NCBI RefSeq assembly: GCF_050337105.1
Contig: NZ_JAKJSQ010000016.1
Coordinates: 7,295 to 71,294, forward strand
Length of the DNA stretch: 64,000 nt
Direction: 5' to 3'
Source: Aliivibrio_A kagoshimensis
Lineage (GTDB): Bacteria; Pseudomonadota; Gammaproteobacteria; Enterobacterales; Vibrionaceae
Shown here in pieces: positions 34,973-44,691 of this stretch (the first letter of the stretch is position 1; each line of letters begins with the position of its first letter). The notes under the pieces were generated by a model. It saw only the letters and a program-made list of their open reading frames with translations. It had not been told where the DNA came from and made no database searches. The translations under genes and the position numbers were made by a program.

Positions 34973-35587
34973 TTAGCTAAAACGTAAAAACATCATATAG
35001 AGTGAAATTAAGACAAATAAAATGCCGATAACATGATTAGTATGTCGCCCTTTCATGAAGGACATTTTTAGCTTGCTGGCCAACAGTGCTAATGAGGTTA
35101 AGTAGATAAAGCCAATGGCATTTAATATCAACCCAAGAGTGAGCGACTGCTGCAATTTGTCGATTGAGGTCGTGGCCGTAACAAACTGTGGTATCAACAG
35201 TAAAAAGAAGGTAATGGCTTTTGGATTGGATAGATTCGAAACCAACGCCGTAGTGATGATTTTAGAGTTCTGTATCTTGCACTCTCCCTCTTCCACACTC
35301 GGTTCAGTGAGAAAAATCTGCCAACCCATTCTCAATAGGTAGAGTGAGCTTAAGGTTTGAATCAACATGTTTACCGTTTCATTTAGGCTCAAAAACCCGG
35401 CAATAAGCAGTGCACTAATGACCGTTAACGTTACACCTGAAATGCCATTACCAATAGCGACCAACACTCCCGCTCGCCAGTTGATACTTTTGGTCATCGT
35501 AACGGTTAACAGGCTATCTACGCCAGGCATGATCACTAAAATGGACACTGCAGTAACATAGCTGATTAATAACTCAGGGGTAAACAT
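34973..35587 (-). CDS. LysE/RhtB family amino-acid exporter
   Basis: A 204-residue membrane protein with about six helices. The LysE pattern is visible: VSILVIMPGVDSLLTVTMTK near the start, then GWQIFLTEP and the SNLSNPKAITFFLLLIPQFV motif. It exports amino acids or related compounds; the substrate is unknown. It is the upstream neighbour of the HNH gene on the same strand but about 56 nt away. ATG 35587 is chosen over TTG 35590. Confidence 0.87.
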   Translation of the reverse strand: MFTPELLISYVTAVSILVIMPGVDSLLTVTMTKSINWRAGVLVAIGNGISGVTLTVISALLIAGFLSLNETVNMLIQTLSSLYLLRMGWQIFLTEPSVEEGECKIQNSKIITTALVSNLSNPKAITFFLLLIPQFVTATTSIDKLQQSLTLGLILNAIGFIYLTSLALLASKLKMSFMKGRHTNHVIGILFVLISLYMMFLRFS

Positions 35588-35831
35588 CAAACGGACCTAA
35601 TTGAGAAATAAAAGAAGAGCGCGCATATTACGCACAATATATGGCTATTAACAGAACCCAAATCAAATAAACGCTACAAAAAATCATTTTGGCGATAAAA
35701 TACACTGAACGAGTGCGGTTATTTCGAGTATTAATCTAAGCGATTTCATAAAATGATGTTTACCGTCATACAATTAATAATTAATCCATAGTAATATCAG
35801 GGTAACTATCATCTCTATCGTCGAGGTTTCT

Positions 35832-36299
35832 GTGTTTAAAGGTAATTTAAATCAACTAGAACAATTTACTGGTGTGCATGCCAAAATCATTGAGTGTATT
35901 AAGCAGGTTAAAGAGTTACTGGATAACAATAGCCAGCATGGTACCTACCCACTGATTGACGATAAGGCTTTTTTCTTTGTGGTTGATGAGCATACTCAAG
36001 CATTAGAAGAGAGACGTTCTGAAATCCATCAGAGATACATTGATGTACAAATCGTATTGAAAGGTGAAGAGAAGTTTGGTTATTGCGAACAAACCTTCCT
36101 CTCCATCGAAGAAGATCAATTGGCAGAAAACGACGTCGCTTTTAGCGAAGATCTTGTCGATGAGAAATTTGAAGTATTGGGCGAAGGCGATTTCATTATT
36201 TTCCATACTAAGCAGCCTCACCGCCCACTCATTGCGGTTAATCAGCCAGCTCCTGTTAAAAAAGTAGTGATTAAAATCGATAAAAGCTTAATCGAATAA
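35832..36299 (+). CDS. YhcH/YjgK/YiaL family protein (DUF386)
   Basis: A 155-residue cupin-like protein of the YhcH family. Conserved points include EERRSEIHQRYIDVQIVLKG and FHTKQPHRPLIAV, where the histidines bind metal. Family members such as NanQ are linked to sialic acid or sugar metabolism. The GTG start is preceded by GAGG; there is no ATG nearby. It stands alone, and the pathway is not indicated by the neighbours. Confidence 0.85.
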   Translation: MFKGNLNQLEQFTGVHAKIIECIKQVKELLDNNSQHGTYPLIDDKAFFFVVDEHTQALEERRSEIHQRYIDVQIVLKGEEKFGYCEQTFLSIEEDQLAENDVAFSEDLVDEKFEVLGEGDFIIFHTKQPHRPLIAVNQPAPVKKVVIKIDKSLIE

Positions 36300-36318
36300 C
36301 GACTCCATTTTACCTCAC

Positions 36319-36341
36319 CACTGAGAGGCCCTCTCTCAGTG
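36319..36341 (+). terminator. Terminator hairpin after the YhcH-like gene
   Basis: CACTGAGAG (36319-36327) pairs exactly with CTCTCAGTG (36333-36341) across a 5-nt loop, with a weak T-rich run (TCTTTTG) following. Confidence 0.65.
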
Positions 36342-36446
36342 ATTGATCTTTTGTAAGCGATTGTAAGCCCCTCCTGACATACCATTACTGTCTTCAGCAG
36401 TTACAACCAATATGCTAACTCCTTAATCACTATTAAGGATAATGAC

Positions 36447-36887
36447 ATGCATAATTCAATAAAATGGTTGGCAACGTGCCTACTGATCACCACATTACCT
36501 ACTGCTGCGGATCCTCATTCATCAGCAGGATTATTAACCGTGCACATCAATGGCATTATTGAAAACAGTGGCAGCATCGAGCTACAACTGCTTAGTAATC
36601 AACAGCAGTATGATGAACAAAATCCTCCATATAGAGAGTGCAGCCAACCGGCGGACACGCAGAGTGCAATTTGTGTTTTCTCTGATGTTCCCCACGGTGA
36701 TTACGCCATCTTTGTGTTCCACGATAAGAACTCGGACGGCGATCTGAACATGAACTATTTTGGTATACCCACTGAGCGACTTGGCCTTACTAATGTCAAT
36801 TTAGAGACTAATGAGTACCCCAGCTTTGATGACAGTAAATTCTCATTTAACAGTCAGCATGCTCAAGTTTTTCTAAACTTACAATAG
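36447..36887 (+). CDS. Exported DUF2141 protein, first gene of the RND efflux operon
   Basis: A 146-residue protein with a signal peptide to about residue 21 and a DUF2141 core (LLTVHINGIIENSGSIELQL, then DVPHGDYAIFVFHDKNSDGD and NMNYFGIPTE). The HDKNSDGDLN stretch looks like a metal-binding loop. It lies 9 nt before the fusion-protein gene, so it is co-transcribed with the efflux genes; its role is unknown and it may handle a periplasmic ligand. Confidence 0.82.
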   Translation: MHNSIKWLATCLLITTLPTAADPHSSAGLLTVHINGIIENSGSIELQLLSNQQQYDEQNPPYRECSQPADTQSAICVFSDVPHGDYAIFVFHDKNSDGDLNMNYFGIPTERLGLTNVNLETNEYPSFDDSKFSFNSQHAQVFLNLQ

Positions 36888-36896
36888 GTTAAGACG

Positions 36897-37973
36897 ATGT
36901 ATAGATTCTTCACCTCTCTCAGATTTAGACAATTTGTGGCATTTTTATTTAGCCTGTTTTTACTGGTTGTGGTGCTAGATACCTTAGAAGCACCATCTAC
37001 TCGGTCAGAGTCAACACCAGTTCGAAGCCCTCTGCTTGAAACACCGGTCGTTGCGCTCGAAGCTGTTGACTCCCTACCTCGTATTGAGCGGTTAGGCACT
37101 GTTGAACCTATTAAACAGAACGAGATCACCACTCAGGTGTCGGGCCAAATAATTGCCATTTCAAAAACGTTTCAACGGGGACAGCTACTAAATAAAGGGG
37201 AGTGGTTAATCGCCATTGATCCACTTCCCTACCAATTAGCAGTTTCTGAAGCTCAAACAGGCCTATTAAATGCAGAAGTAGAACTAAAAAAAGCGATGAT
37301 TAGACACCCGAATAAAGGGCTGATTGTAAAGCTCGCGCAATCCAATGTAGCGCTAAGCAAGGTAATGCTCACTAATGCCAAGAAAAATCTTATAAATACA
37401 AAAATCCGTCTACCCGTTGATGGTGAAGTGGTAGAGATCAAAGCCAATTTAGGTGAATACATTGAAGCTGGAACCAGTATTGCTAGTTTACTGCCATCCA
37501 AAGAAAAAACCGTTGTCGTCCCCATCAGTAATCAAGATCTCACCCGCATCAAATCACTAAAGATCAACAGTGAGGTGGCCATCACAGACCTTGAACACTC
37601 AACACAGTGGCGAGCAACTTTAGTAGGGGTAAGCCAACACTCAAGCAATATGCAACGACGTCTTTTCCTAAAGGTGAACGACAAGCAAGAGAATCTACCG
37701 ATTTATGGCCAGAATCTCTACGCCCAGCTTCCCATTAAAGGGTGGGAGAAAACAGTGGCCCTACCTGCCAGTGCATTGACACTGAAAGGGGAGATTTGGT
37801 GGATAAATGACCAGGACAGACTTACGCGTTCCAAGCTTAATAACTATCTCTTGATCGACGAAAGCGTCTATTTCTCTTCATCGGAGAGCTTGGCCTCACG
37901 AGCGGTCTTATATCCATTCCAATCATTAGTATCAGGAATGCCGATTAAACCATTGGTCCACACTCAACAATAG
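36897..37973 (+). CDS. RND efflux periplasmic adaptor (membrane fusion protein)
   Basis: A 358-residue adaptor with an N-terminal membrane segment at about residues 10-25. The biotinyl-lipoyl halves are visible (VEPIKQNEITTQVSGQIIAI and RLPVDGEVVEIKANLGEYIE), with a short helical hairpin between them. It connects the inner-membrane RND pump to an outer-membrane channel. It is 12 nt upstream of the pump gene. No outer-membrane factor is in the operon, so a TolC-like protein must come from elsewhere. Confidence 0.9.
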   Translation: MYRFFTSLRFRQFVAFLFSLFLLVVVLDTLEAPSTRSESTPVRSPLLETPVVALEAVDSLPRIERLGTVEPIKQNEITTQVSGQIIAISKTFQRGQLLNKGEWLIAIDPLPYQLAVSEAQTGLLNAEVELKKAMIRHPNKGLIVKLAQSNVALSKVMLTNAKKNLINTKIRLPVDGEVVEIKANLGEYIEAGTSIASLLPSKEKTVVVPISNQDLTRIKSLKINSEVAITDLEHSTQWRATLVGVSQHSSNMQRRLFLKVNDKQENLPIYGQNLYAQLPIKGWEKTVALPASALTLKGEIWWINDQDRLTRSKLNNYLLIDESVYFSSSESLASRAVLYPFQSLVSGMPIKPLVHTQQ

Positions 37974-37985
37974 AAGGTTTTCCAC

Positions 37986-40900
37986 ATGATTGCATGGTTT
38001 ACTCGGCACGCTGTCGCCGCCAATTTACTCATGGTGATATTACTGATTGGGGGATACCTCTCTGCAAACACCATGCGCAAAGAGATCATTCCAAAACTCC
38101 CCGTCAGTACGGTAACCATTTCTGTCTCTTATGATGGCAGAACGGCCAAGCAGGTCGATAACGAAGTTGGGCAAAAAATTGAACAGGCATTGGAAGGGGT
38201 CGCGGGCATCGAGCATATCGAACTGACCTCTTCACAAGATCAACTCAGTGTGACTATTAGCAAGAAGCTCGACTACAACATCGATCGGTTAGTCAATGAT
38301 ATAAAAAACCGTGTAGACAATATTTACGATTGGCCAATGAATGCGGAAAAACCGCAAGTGCAGCGAGTTGAAGAAAGTTATTCGGCACTAATGGTTCAAC
38401 TGTATGGCGATACTGATGACGAGACGCTGTTGGATGTGGGTCAACGAATCAAACAGTCGTTATTAGCCAATCCTGCTATTCATAAAATCGAGACGCACTC
38501 GGCCTCTAACTATCATATCTACATCAATATTGAACCGGATAAAATGAAGCAGTATCAGCTGACATTTTCCGACATTGCAGATGCTATTCGACAGCAATCG
38601 GTAAGAAGCAAAAGTGGTCTTTTGAAAACAGATAATGGCCAATTCTTGATCTATTCAGAGCAACACGCAAGGCAGCAGCGCGACTTTGAACAACTGGTGG
38701 TAAAAGCTCCTGAGAGTGGAGGTGCGATCTACCTCTCTGACATCGCAAGCATCCATGATGATTTTGTTGAACATGACTCAACAATGCACTTCAACGGCCA
38801 AGCCACCATCGGTTTCGAGATCAAAATGTCCGCTGAAAGCGATGTATTGGAGATAGCGAAACAGACAAAAAAAGTGGTGGCACAGCTAAGACAAACTCTG
38901 CCGGATAACCTACAGCTTATCACTTGGTTTGACGCCAGCACCTATGTACAAGATCGACTGAATTTATTACAAAACAGTGCGTTCCAAGGCTTTGTTTTGG
39001 TGATTCTACTGCTAGGGCTATTTTTACAAGTTCGCTTGGCATTTTGGGTCGCGATGGGGCTACCTGTGGCTATTGCTGGCACTTTCATCGTCTTAAGTCC
39101 GCTGGGCTTTGACTATACAATAAACGAAATTACCACTTTCGGTTTTATCCTGGTACTAGGTATTCTGGTTGATGATGCCGTTGTCGTGGGAGAAAGTATC
39201 TACGCCAACAAAGAGGAAGGGGGCGATCCGCTACAAGCGACCATTAATGGCGTACACAATGTCGCAATACCCACTATTTTTGGCGTGTTAACTACCGTCG
39301 CGGCGTTAGTGCCAATGACACAATTCCCTTCAGAAACTGGCCGCTTATTTGCGTCATTTGCCTGGGTGGTGATAGCCGCGTTACTGTTCTCTCTGATCGA
39401 GTCCAAATTTATATTACCTGCTCATCTGCGCCACTTAAAAACGCATAACCCGATCCGCCTCCATTCAGACAATAACGGTGAGCATAAACCAACACGTTTA
39501 CACCAGTGCCGATACTACCTATCAAGGTTACGCCACTCGCCGAAAAAACTCTTACAGTGGTTTGCCATCCATCTATATCAGCCTACATTGAAGTTTGTCA
39601 TTCGCTACCGCTATGCCTGGTTCATCTGTTTTCTTTCACTCAGTTTTGCGGTGTTAGGTGCTCTATACCAAGGTAAAATTCGCAGTACTTTTTTCCCTGA
39701 TGTTCCTGGTAACTTTATCGTCTTAACGGTCCAACTTGAAGATAATGCGCCCCTCGTTTTAGTACAACAAGCGATGTCTCGTGTTGAACAACTCAAAGTC
39801 GATATCAATCAAAAATTTCGCCCTGCCATTACTAATCAAAATGATCTGATTGAAAAAGCCCTATCGATTCAGTATGAACAAGGATACATCCTCGTTTTTG
39901 CAGAACTGGTTAAAAAAGATCACCGACAAGGTGTGGACATAGAAGAGATTGCTAAACAGTGGCGCACCCCACTCTCTCATCTGGCAGGTATCGTCAGTGT
40001 CGAAGCCGAAATAACGGAAGAGGGAACGTCCTCAGGCACTCATGTCATTTTACAACACCCGGATGCCGATGCCCTCAATGACATTGTCGCTCAGTCTAAA
40101 GTGTGGCTCAAAGAGCGAGCAGGCGTCCGAAATATTAAAGACAGTGAGAATAGCACGACTCCTCAGTTCTCTTTCAAACTGAAACCCCATGCTCATTTAT
40201 ATGGAATTACACCGCAAATGTTAGCTAATCAGCTATCTGCGGCTTATGGCGGAATTGAAGTCGACCGTTTTAATCGAGGCGAGCATAGGGTCAAAGTGAC
40301 TTTAACCTTACCCAGACCGAAGAGAGACTCCAGAAGCGACTTTGACAATATGGTGATTTTCAATGGCCGACTTGAGAGCTTTCCATTGACTGCTATTGCG
40401 GATGTCACCTTAGAATTGGTCAATAACAGTTTTACTCGATACGACGGAAAATTAAGCCGCCATTTGGAAATAGACATAGATAAAAATATCACCTCTCCTG
40501 AGTGGATATATCAGCAGTTACACACCCATTTCCAACTCCGGATTCGTAGCCAGTACCCAGAATTTACTCTGGTAAAAGCTGGCGAACTGGAAGAGACCTC
40601 AAAATCAAAAAAGGGGTTGCGTAATGCGTTTATCATCGCCTTTATCATTATTTATGTCTTGCTCGCTCTGCCACTAAAGCGCTATGCCCAGCCTCTGATC
40701 ATTATGTCAGCCATCCCTTTTGGCATGGTCGGGGCACTCTTGGCTCATATTTGGTTAGATATCGCCGTTAGCATCTACTCCTTTTTGGCCGTATTAGCCC
40801 TTTCGGGAGTAGTCGTAAATGACAGCCTATTGATTGTTACCCGCTATAACGACATTCGGCCTCTAGTTAGCACACCAACTGAGGCTGTTATTGATGCGAC

Positions 40901-41114
40901 CACCAGCCGATTCAGAGCAATTTTTCTCACCACAGTGACCACCTTTATTGGGTTATATCCATTGCTCAATGAGACCTCAGAACAAGCGCAGTATTTAATC
41001 CCAGCAGCCGCATCCATGGCATATGGCTTGCTGTTTGCCACCTTAATCACGCTCTTTCTCATTCCAGTATTGCTGTTGATATGTCGAGATATCAACGCAT
41101 TTTTAACCGAATAA
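37986..41114 (+). CDS. RND-family efflux pump permease
   Basis: A 1042-residue proton-driven exporter with 12 transmembrane helices and two large periplasmic loops. The N-terminal helix HAVAANLLMVILLIGGYLS and the proton-relay motif LGILVDDAVVVGE (with the D-D pair) in transmembrane helix 4 are clear. The length is normal for the AcrB/MdtBC group. The substrate class, drugs or other compounds, cannot be read. It forms a complex with the adaptor encoded just upstream. Confidence 0.92.
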   Translation: MIAWFTRHAVAANLLMVILLIGGYLSANTMRKEIIPKLPVSTVTISVSYDGRTAKQVDNEVGQKIEQALEGVAGIEHIELTSSQDQLSVTISKKLDYNIDRLVNDIKNRVDNIYDWPMNAEKPQVQRVEESYSALMVQLYGDTDDETLLDVGQRIKQSLLANPAIHKIETHSASNYHIYINIEPDKMKQYQLTFSDIADAIRQQSVRSKSGLLKTDNGQFLIYSEQHARQQRDFEQLVVKAPESGGAIYLSDIASIHDDFVEHDSTMHFNGQATIGFEIKMSAESDVLEIAKQTKKVVAQLRQTLPDNLQLITWFDASTYVQDRLNLLQNSAFQGFVLVILLLGLFLQVRLAFWVAMGLPVAIAGTFIVLSPLGFDYTINEITTFGFILVLGILVDDAVVVGESIYANKEEGGDPLQATINGVHNVAIPTIFGVLTTVAALVPMTQFPSETGRLFASFAWVVIAALLFSLIESKFILPAHLRHLKTHNPIRLHSDNNGEHKPTRLHQCRYYLSRLRHSPKKLLQWFAIHLYQPTLKFVIRYRYAWFICFLSLSFAVLGALYQGKIRSTFFPDVPGNFIVLTVQLEDNAPLVLVQQAMSRVEQLKVDINQKFRPAITNQNDLIEKALSIQYEQGYILVFAELVKKDHRQGVDIEEIAKQWRTPLSHLAGIVSVEAEITEEGTSSGTHVILQHPDADALNDIVAQSKVWLKERAGVRNIKDSENSTTPQFSFKLKPHAHLYGITPQMLANQLSAAYGGIEVDRFNRGEHRVKVTLTLPRPKRDSRSDFDNMVIFNGRLESFPLTAIADVTLELVNNSFTRYDGKLSRHLEIDIDKNITSPEWIYQQLHTHFQLRIRSQYPEFTLVKAGELEETSKSKKGLRNAFIIAFIIIYVLLALPLKRYAQPLIIMSAIPFGMVGALLAHIWLDIAVSIYSFLAVLALSGVVVNDSLLIVTRYNDIRPLVSTPTEAVIDATTSRFRAIFLTTVTTFIGLYPLLNETSEQAQYLIPAAASMAYGLLFATLITLFLIPVLLLICRDINAFLTE

Positions 41115-41160
41115 CTAATAACACCAAGGAACTAGTATGAATAACACACAAGGAACCACA

Positions 41161-41910
41161 ATGAATAACCTGTTCAAACAAACATCTACGATAACGCTTT
41201 TAGGTACGCTAGCATTTATTCCACCACTTCAAGCAGAGGGGGTTTTCTCTGTTGGCGCAGGGGCGTTTATCGGGGCTCAAGAGTATGTGGGCAGTAGTGG
41301 TAAAGTCTACCCTATCCCTTTTATCGAGTATGAGAGTGAACAATTTAGCATCAACCCTTTAGAAGCTAGCTATCACTTCTTCCTCACCGAGGATATTTGG
41401 ATTGATGCCATTGCTTCAGCGAGATTACAAGGATTCGATGAGTCGTTATCTGATCAACTCAAAGGCATTAACGAAAGAGATAATGCTATTGATGCTGGCA
41501 TCCAACTCAACTATTTTACCGACTACTTTGGTCACCTATCCATGAGTATCATGCACGATATCAGTAATGTGCATCAAGGCAATGAGATCCAACTCAATTA
41601 TGAGTACACGTTCGACTACGGGAATGTCGACCTCTCACCTTCACTGTTTGTTAATCGACAAAACGGCAACCTCGTCGATTACTATTATGGCGTTGAGGCT
41701 AAAGAGTCCAAGGCTAATCGAAAAGCGTATCAAGGCGAAGCAACGTTCAATTATGGTGTCGGTCTATCACTGGACTATCATTTCAATGAAGCATGGACAC
41801 TCTTTACTATGGCAAATCTAACCCGTTTTGGTAGTGGTATTGCAGACAGCTCAATCGTTGAAAATGATTATGCGTGGTCAAGTGGTTTAGGCTTCGTTTA
41901 CTCCTTTTAA
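41161..41910 (+). CDS. MipA/OmpV family outer-membrane protein
   Basis: A 249-residue outer-membrane protein with a signal peptide of about 25 residues (MNNLFKQTSTITLLGTLAFI) and a beta-barrel typical of MipA/OmpV, ending with the aromatic FVYSF. An upstream in-frame ATG at 41137 also has a plausible ribosome site; I prefer 41161 because it gives a normal signal peptide. The final gene of the efflux operon, it overlaps the convergent histidine-kinase gene by 4 nt. MipA scaffolds murein synthesis in E. coli; OmpV is a porin in vibrios. Confidence 0.82.
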   Translation: MNNLFKQTSTITLLGTLAFIPPLQAEGVFSVGAGAFIGAQEYVGSSGKVYPIPFIEYESEQFSINPLEASYHFFLTEDIWIDAIASARLQGFDESLSDQLKGINERDNAIDAGIQLNYFTDYFGHLSMSIMHDISNVHQGNEIQLNYEYTFDYGNVDLSPSLFVNRQNGNLVDYYYGVEAKESKANRKAYQGEATFNYGVGLSLDYHFNEAWTLFTMANLTRFGSGIADSSIVENDYAWSSGLGFVYSF

Positions 41911-43172
41911 AAAACAAACGTAAAGCAGGCTCCACCCAATGAGCTGTCACTAATCATCAGTTTGACTTGATGCTTATCTATAATGCTTTTTACGATGGTT
42001 AAACCTAGGCCGCTACCAGTCACATTGTGACTGGTATTTAAACGAACAAATGGCTGAAGAATCGTCGATTTAGATTCTGCATCGATACCTATCCCGTCAT
42101 CCTCAATGGCGAGGTGAAGTTGAGAATCTAACGCTGAAAGTGAAATATGCACTTTGGTTGTTGCAAACTTAAGTGCATTCATTACGACATTTTCAATCGC
42201 ACGGGTGAGTAGCTTATTGTCTCCACAAATAAACGTTGGGGCCACCTCATAGGAAAGGTCAATATTTGGATAGAGAGGGGTTAATTTATCCGCACAAATT
42301 TGTATGGTTTTAGATAGATCAAAAGATTGTTTGTCTATTGGTAATGAACGGCCATTAAGCTGAGCATAAAAGAGCCAATCTTCCACTAGATTATCCAACT
42401 CATCGAGATCGAGATCCATCTCTTGTACCCTCTCTCTGAACTGCTCAACAGAGTCACAATTTCGGGTCATATCCAGAGCAAAACGTAATCGGGCGATCGG
42501 TGTTCTTAGATCATGAGACACACCATTTATTAAATTCTTTTGCTCTTGAAGCAGCGATTTGATCTGACCCGCCATCCTATTGAATGTTCTCGCAAAGGGG
42601 GTATAAGGTGGAGGAATATTCTCATCCGCTCGTACATCAAACGCACCGTCACCGTAAGCTTGATAAACCTCCGTCAGGGTTCTCACTCGCCTTTTATGGC
42701 CAATGGCATACACAAATATAATGGCTGCTAGCATAAAAAAGATCAGCACAAACAAGATTTGCAGATATGTCTCCCAGATTTTATGACTGCCCGCTTTCTT
42801 GTTCATCACCAAAACAGTGTCACTGCTATGGTTAGTAAAGTAGAGAGTAATATTATCGGCTGTCCAATTGCTTTTGACATCAACAAAGTAATTCAGTTTT
42901 ATCAACTCATCGTGTTGTGCGGGAGAGAGAGGGAGTTCAGATAAGGCTTTTTGTTCAAGGTGGTGGTTGGTTAAATGCTGCCAGTACTCTAAGCGTTGTT
43001 GAGGATTACTCCGTTGATTGACATCATTCATGATCAGTTGCCCGATGTGTTGATAATCCGTCAACTGATCGGCTTTTACCCCTTTAATATACAGATCATC
43101 AAGCAACACTAAAGCCATCACAGCAGTAACAATGATGATCGCAATAACGCGAATAAAGAAATGACTAAACAT
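41907..43172 (-). CDS. Sensor histidine kinase (RstB-like)
   Basis: A 421-residue inner-membrane kinase with transmembrane segments at about residues 8-25 and 135-155 flanking a short periplasmic sensor. A HAMP linker follows, then the H-box GVSHDLRTPIARLRF with the phospho-accepting histidine, the N-box NVVMNALKFA, and G-boxes DDGIGID and GSGLGLTIV. It pairs with the response regulator 18 nt upstream. The pair converges on the RND efflux operon, which suggests that it regulates efflux, but this is not shown by the sequence. Confidence 0.88.
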   Translation of the reverse strand: MFSHFFIRVIAIIIVTAVMALVLLDDLYIKGVKADQLTDYQHIGQLIMNDVNQRSNPQQRLEYWQHLTNHHLEQKALSELPLSPAQHDELIKLNYFVDVKSNWTADNITLYFTNHSSDTVLVMNKKAGSHKIWETYLQILFVLIFFMLAAIIFVYAIGHKRRVRTLTEVYQAYGDGAFDVRADENIPPPYTPFARTFNRMAGQIKSLLQEQKNLINGVSHDLRTPIARLRFALDMTRNCDSVEQFRERVQEMDLDLDELDNLVEDWLFYAQLNGRSLPIDKQSFDLSKTIQICADKLTPLYPNIDLSYEVAPTFICGDNKLLTRAIENVVMNALKFATTKVHISLSALDSQLHLAIEDDGIGIDAESKSTILQPFVRLNTSHNVTGSGLGLTIVKSIIDKHQVKLMISDSSLGGACFTFVF

Positions 43173-43190
43173 ACGTTCCTCTCATCAAGA

Positions 43191-43892
43191 TTAACCGGGT
43201 AACAAATACCCTTTAGCTCTGATTGTCTTAATGTATTTATAAGGCGGTGTATTATCATTAAGTTTTTTCCTCAATGAGCTAATACGCATATCAATAGAGC
43301 GATCAAGACCATCATAGTCGATATTCCTGATCTCATTGATGATCATCTCTCGGCTCAGAACCTCACCGGGATGAGACATCAAAAAATGGATAATTTCGTA
43401 CTCTGCGGTTGTAACATTGACCGTATGTTCTCCAATGAAAAGCGCTCTATCGTTGATATTAATTCGAAGATCTTGCACACAAAGCAGATGATTTTGTTGC
43501 GGACTGCTTTGTTGTTTCAGGCGAGAAAGCGATCGCAGCTTGGCTAAAAGGATATGAGGACGCAGTGGTTTGGTTAAAAAATCATGCACACCTAGGTTAA
43601 GCGCTGAGACTTCCAAAAGCTCATCACTTTCAGCGGTGATCATAATAATGACACCAGAGAATGGTTTCTCTATACGGTGTAATACCTCTAAACCATTACA
43701 GCCTGGTAAACCCATGTCCAATAAAAGGATATCTGGTTCCCTTTCAGTAATGGCTTTAATTGCTGACAATCCATCAAGTTCAGAGCTAACTCGATATGAC
43801 TCACTGCGTAACATCTCACACATCATCTGATTAAGACGTTTATCATCCTCAACCACAAGCACATGTTGATCTTTGGTATTCAAATTATCCAT
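43191..43892 (-). CDS. OmpR-family response regulator (RstA-like)
   Basis: A 233-residue response regulator. The receiver domain carries VVEDD at the start, the phospho-accepting aspartate in DILLLDMGLPG, and the lysine in TKPL. The C-terminal winged helix contains EIRNIDYDGLDRSIDMRISS, close to E. coli RstA, and ends IRAKGYLLPG. It forms an operon with the kinase. Probable targets include the efflux operon next to it. Confidence 0.88.
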   Translation of the reverse strand: MDNLNTKDQHVLVVEDDKRLNQMMCEMLRSESYRVSSELDGLSAIKAITEREPDILLLDMGLPGCNGLEVLHRIEKPFSGVIIMITAESDELLEVSALNLGVHDFLTKPLRPHILLAKLRSLSRLKQQSSPQQNHLLCVQDLRININDRALFIGEHTVNVTTAEYEIIHFLMSHPGEVLSREMIINEIRNIDYDGLDRSIDMRISSLRKKLNDNTPPYKYIKTIRAKGYLLPG

Positions 43893-43981
43893 ACTTTACG
43901 ACACACTGACTCCATACCTATTATCAATCAGTATACAGTATCTCATTGATTGCATTTATGAACATTGCCACTCTATTGGTA

Positions 43982-44053
43982 TTATTTATCCCTAACCCCA
44001 AATTGGCTACGATATTGGCTTGGAGAGATCCCCAGCTGTTGACGAAAATAGTG
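43982..44053 (-). pseudogene. C-terminal remnant of an AraC-family regulator
   Basis: The minus strand reads HYFRQQLGISPSQYRSQF then GVRDK and TAA. This is the terminal helix of the AraC/GlxA helix-turn-helix domain, which usually reads F-R-x-x-x-G-I-S-P-x-x-Y-R. The two codons directly upstream, TGA and TAG, are the stop of the HAD gene and a second stop in the same frame, so nothing precedes it. Only the last 23 residues of the ancestral gene remain. Confidence 0.65.
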
Positions 44054-44056
44054 CTA

Positions 44057-44656
44057 TCAATGAGAGCTGCTCTGGCGTAACAAGAGGAGTAACTCGTCCA
44101 ACTCATCCACCACCAGCGAAGCTTGTTCCATAAATGCTGGTGAGTGGCCGTGAGTCACTAAACATGACGGCATATTGGCATTAGCAGCTGCTTGTAGGTC
44201 ATACAGATAATCTCCCACATAAAGCACGCTGTCAGTTGGTAAACTCCATTGATTGGCCAGTGCCATCAAAGAGTCCGGTGCGGGTTTGGCGGGGAAATCT
44301 TCACGGGTTATCACCTGTTCAAACTTGATGTTATTGTGGTTCAATTTCAGCATCGTCGCTTGTCGACAGTTACGAGTTACAACCGCGGTATAAAAATCTT
44401 CTCGCTGCAAAAAATCGAGCAATTCATAACAGCCAGACATCGGCTCTGATCTCATGGCATCACTCATCTCATGCTCTAGGATGATCTGATGGGCACGATC
44501 TCTATCGTGTTGATCGGGTAAGGAATCAGAATAGGTCAGTAGATCCTCACTTAATGGGCAGCCAATCACCCCCCGCAAGATCTGGAAGTCCATTCCGGAC
44601 GTCACTAACGTATTATCAAGATCAAACACCACTGCTTTAATATTACTTAAATCCAT
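44057..44656 (-). CDS. HAD-superfamily phosphatase (phosphoglycolate phosphatase-like)
   Basis: A 199-residue HAD hydrolase. Motif I is VVFDLDNTLV, motif II VVTRNCRQ, the lysine lies in FPAKPAPDSL, and motif IV is VLYVGDYLYDLQAA. A phosphate ester is cleaved with Mg2+; the substrate is unknown, with phosphoglycolate or sugar phosphates as candidates. ATG 44656 has AGGTGAA upstream; a GTG at 44668 is possible. It lies 35 nt downstream of the VOC gene and is probably co-transcribed. Confidence 0.85.
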   Translation of the reverse strand: MDLSNIKAVVFDLDNTLVTSGMDFQILRGVIGCPLSEDLLTYSDSLPDQHDRDRAHQIILEHEMSDAMRSEPMSGCYELLDFLQREDFYTAVVTRNCRQATMLKLNHNNIKFEQVITREDFPAKPAPDSLMALANQWSLPTDSVLYVGDYLYDLQAAANANMPSCLVTHGHSPAFMEQASLVVDELDELLLLLRQSSSH

Positions 44657-44691
44657 ATTGCACTTCACCTAACGAAATTGTCTCTAAATAG

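Noticed and set aside
43924..44106. Minus-strand 60-residue open frame overlapping the end of the HAD gene
   Set aside because: The neighbouring frame over the same bases encodes the recognisable AraC tail, so this frame is a shadow of that remnant.
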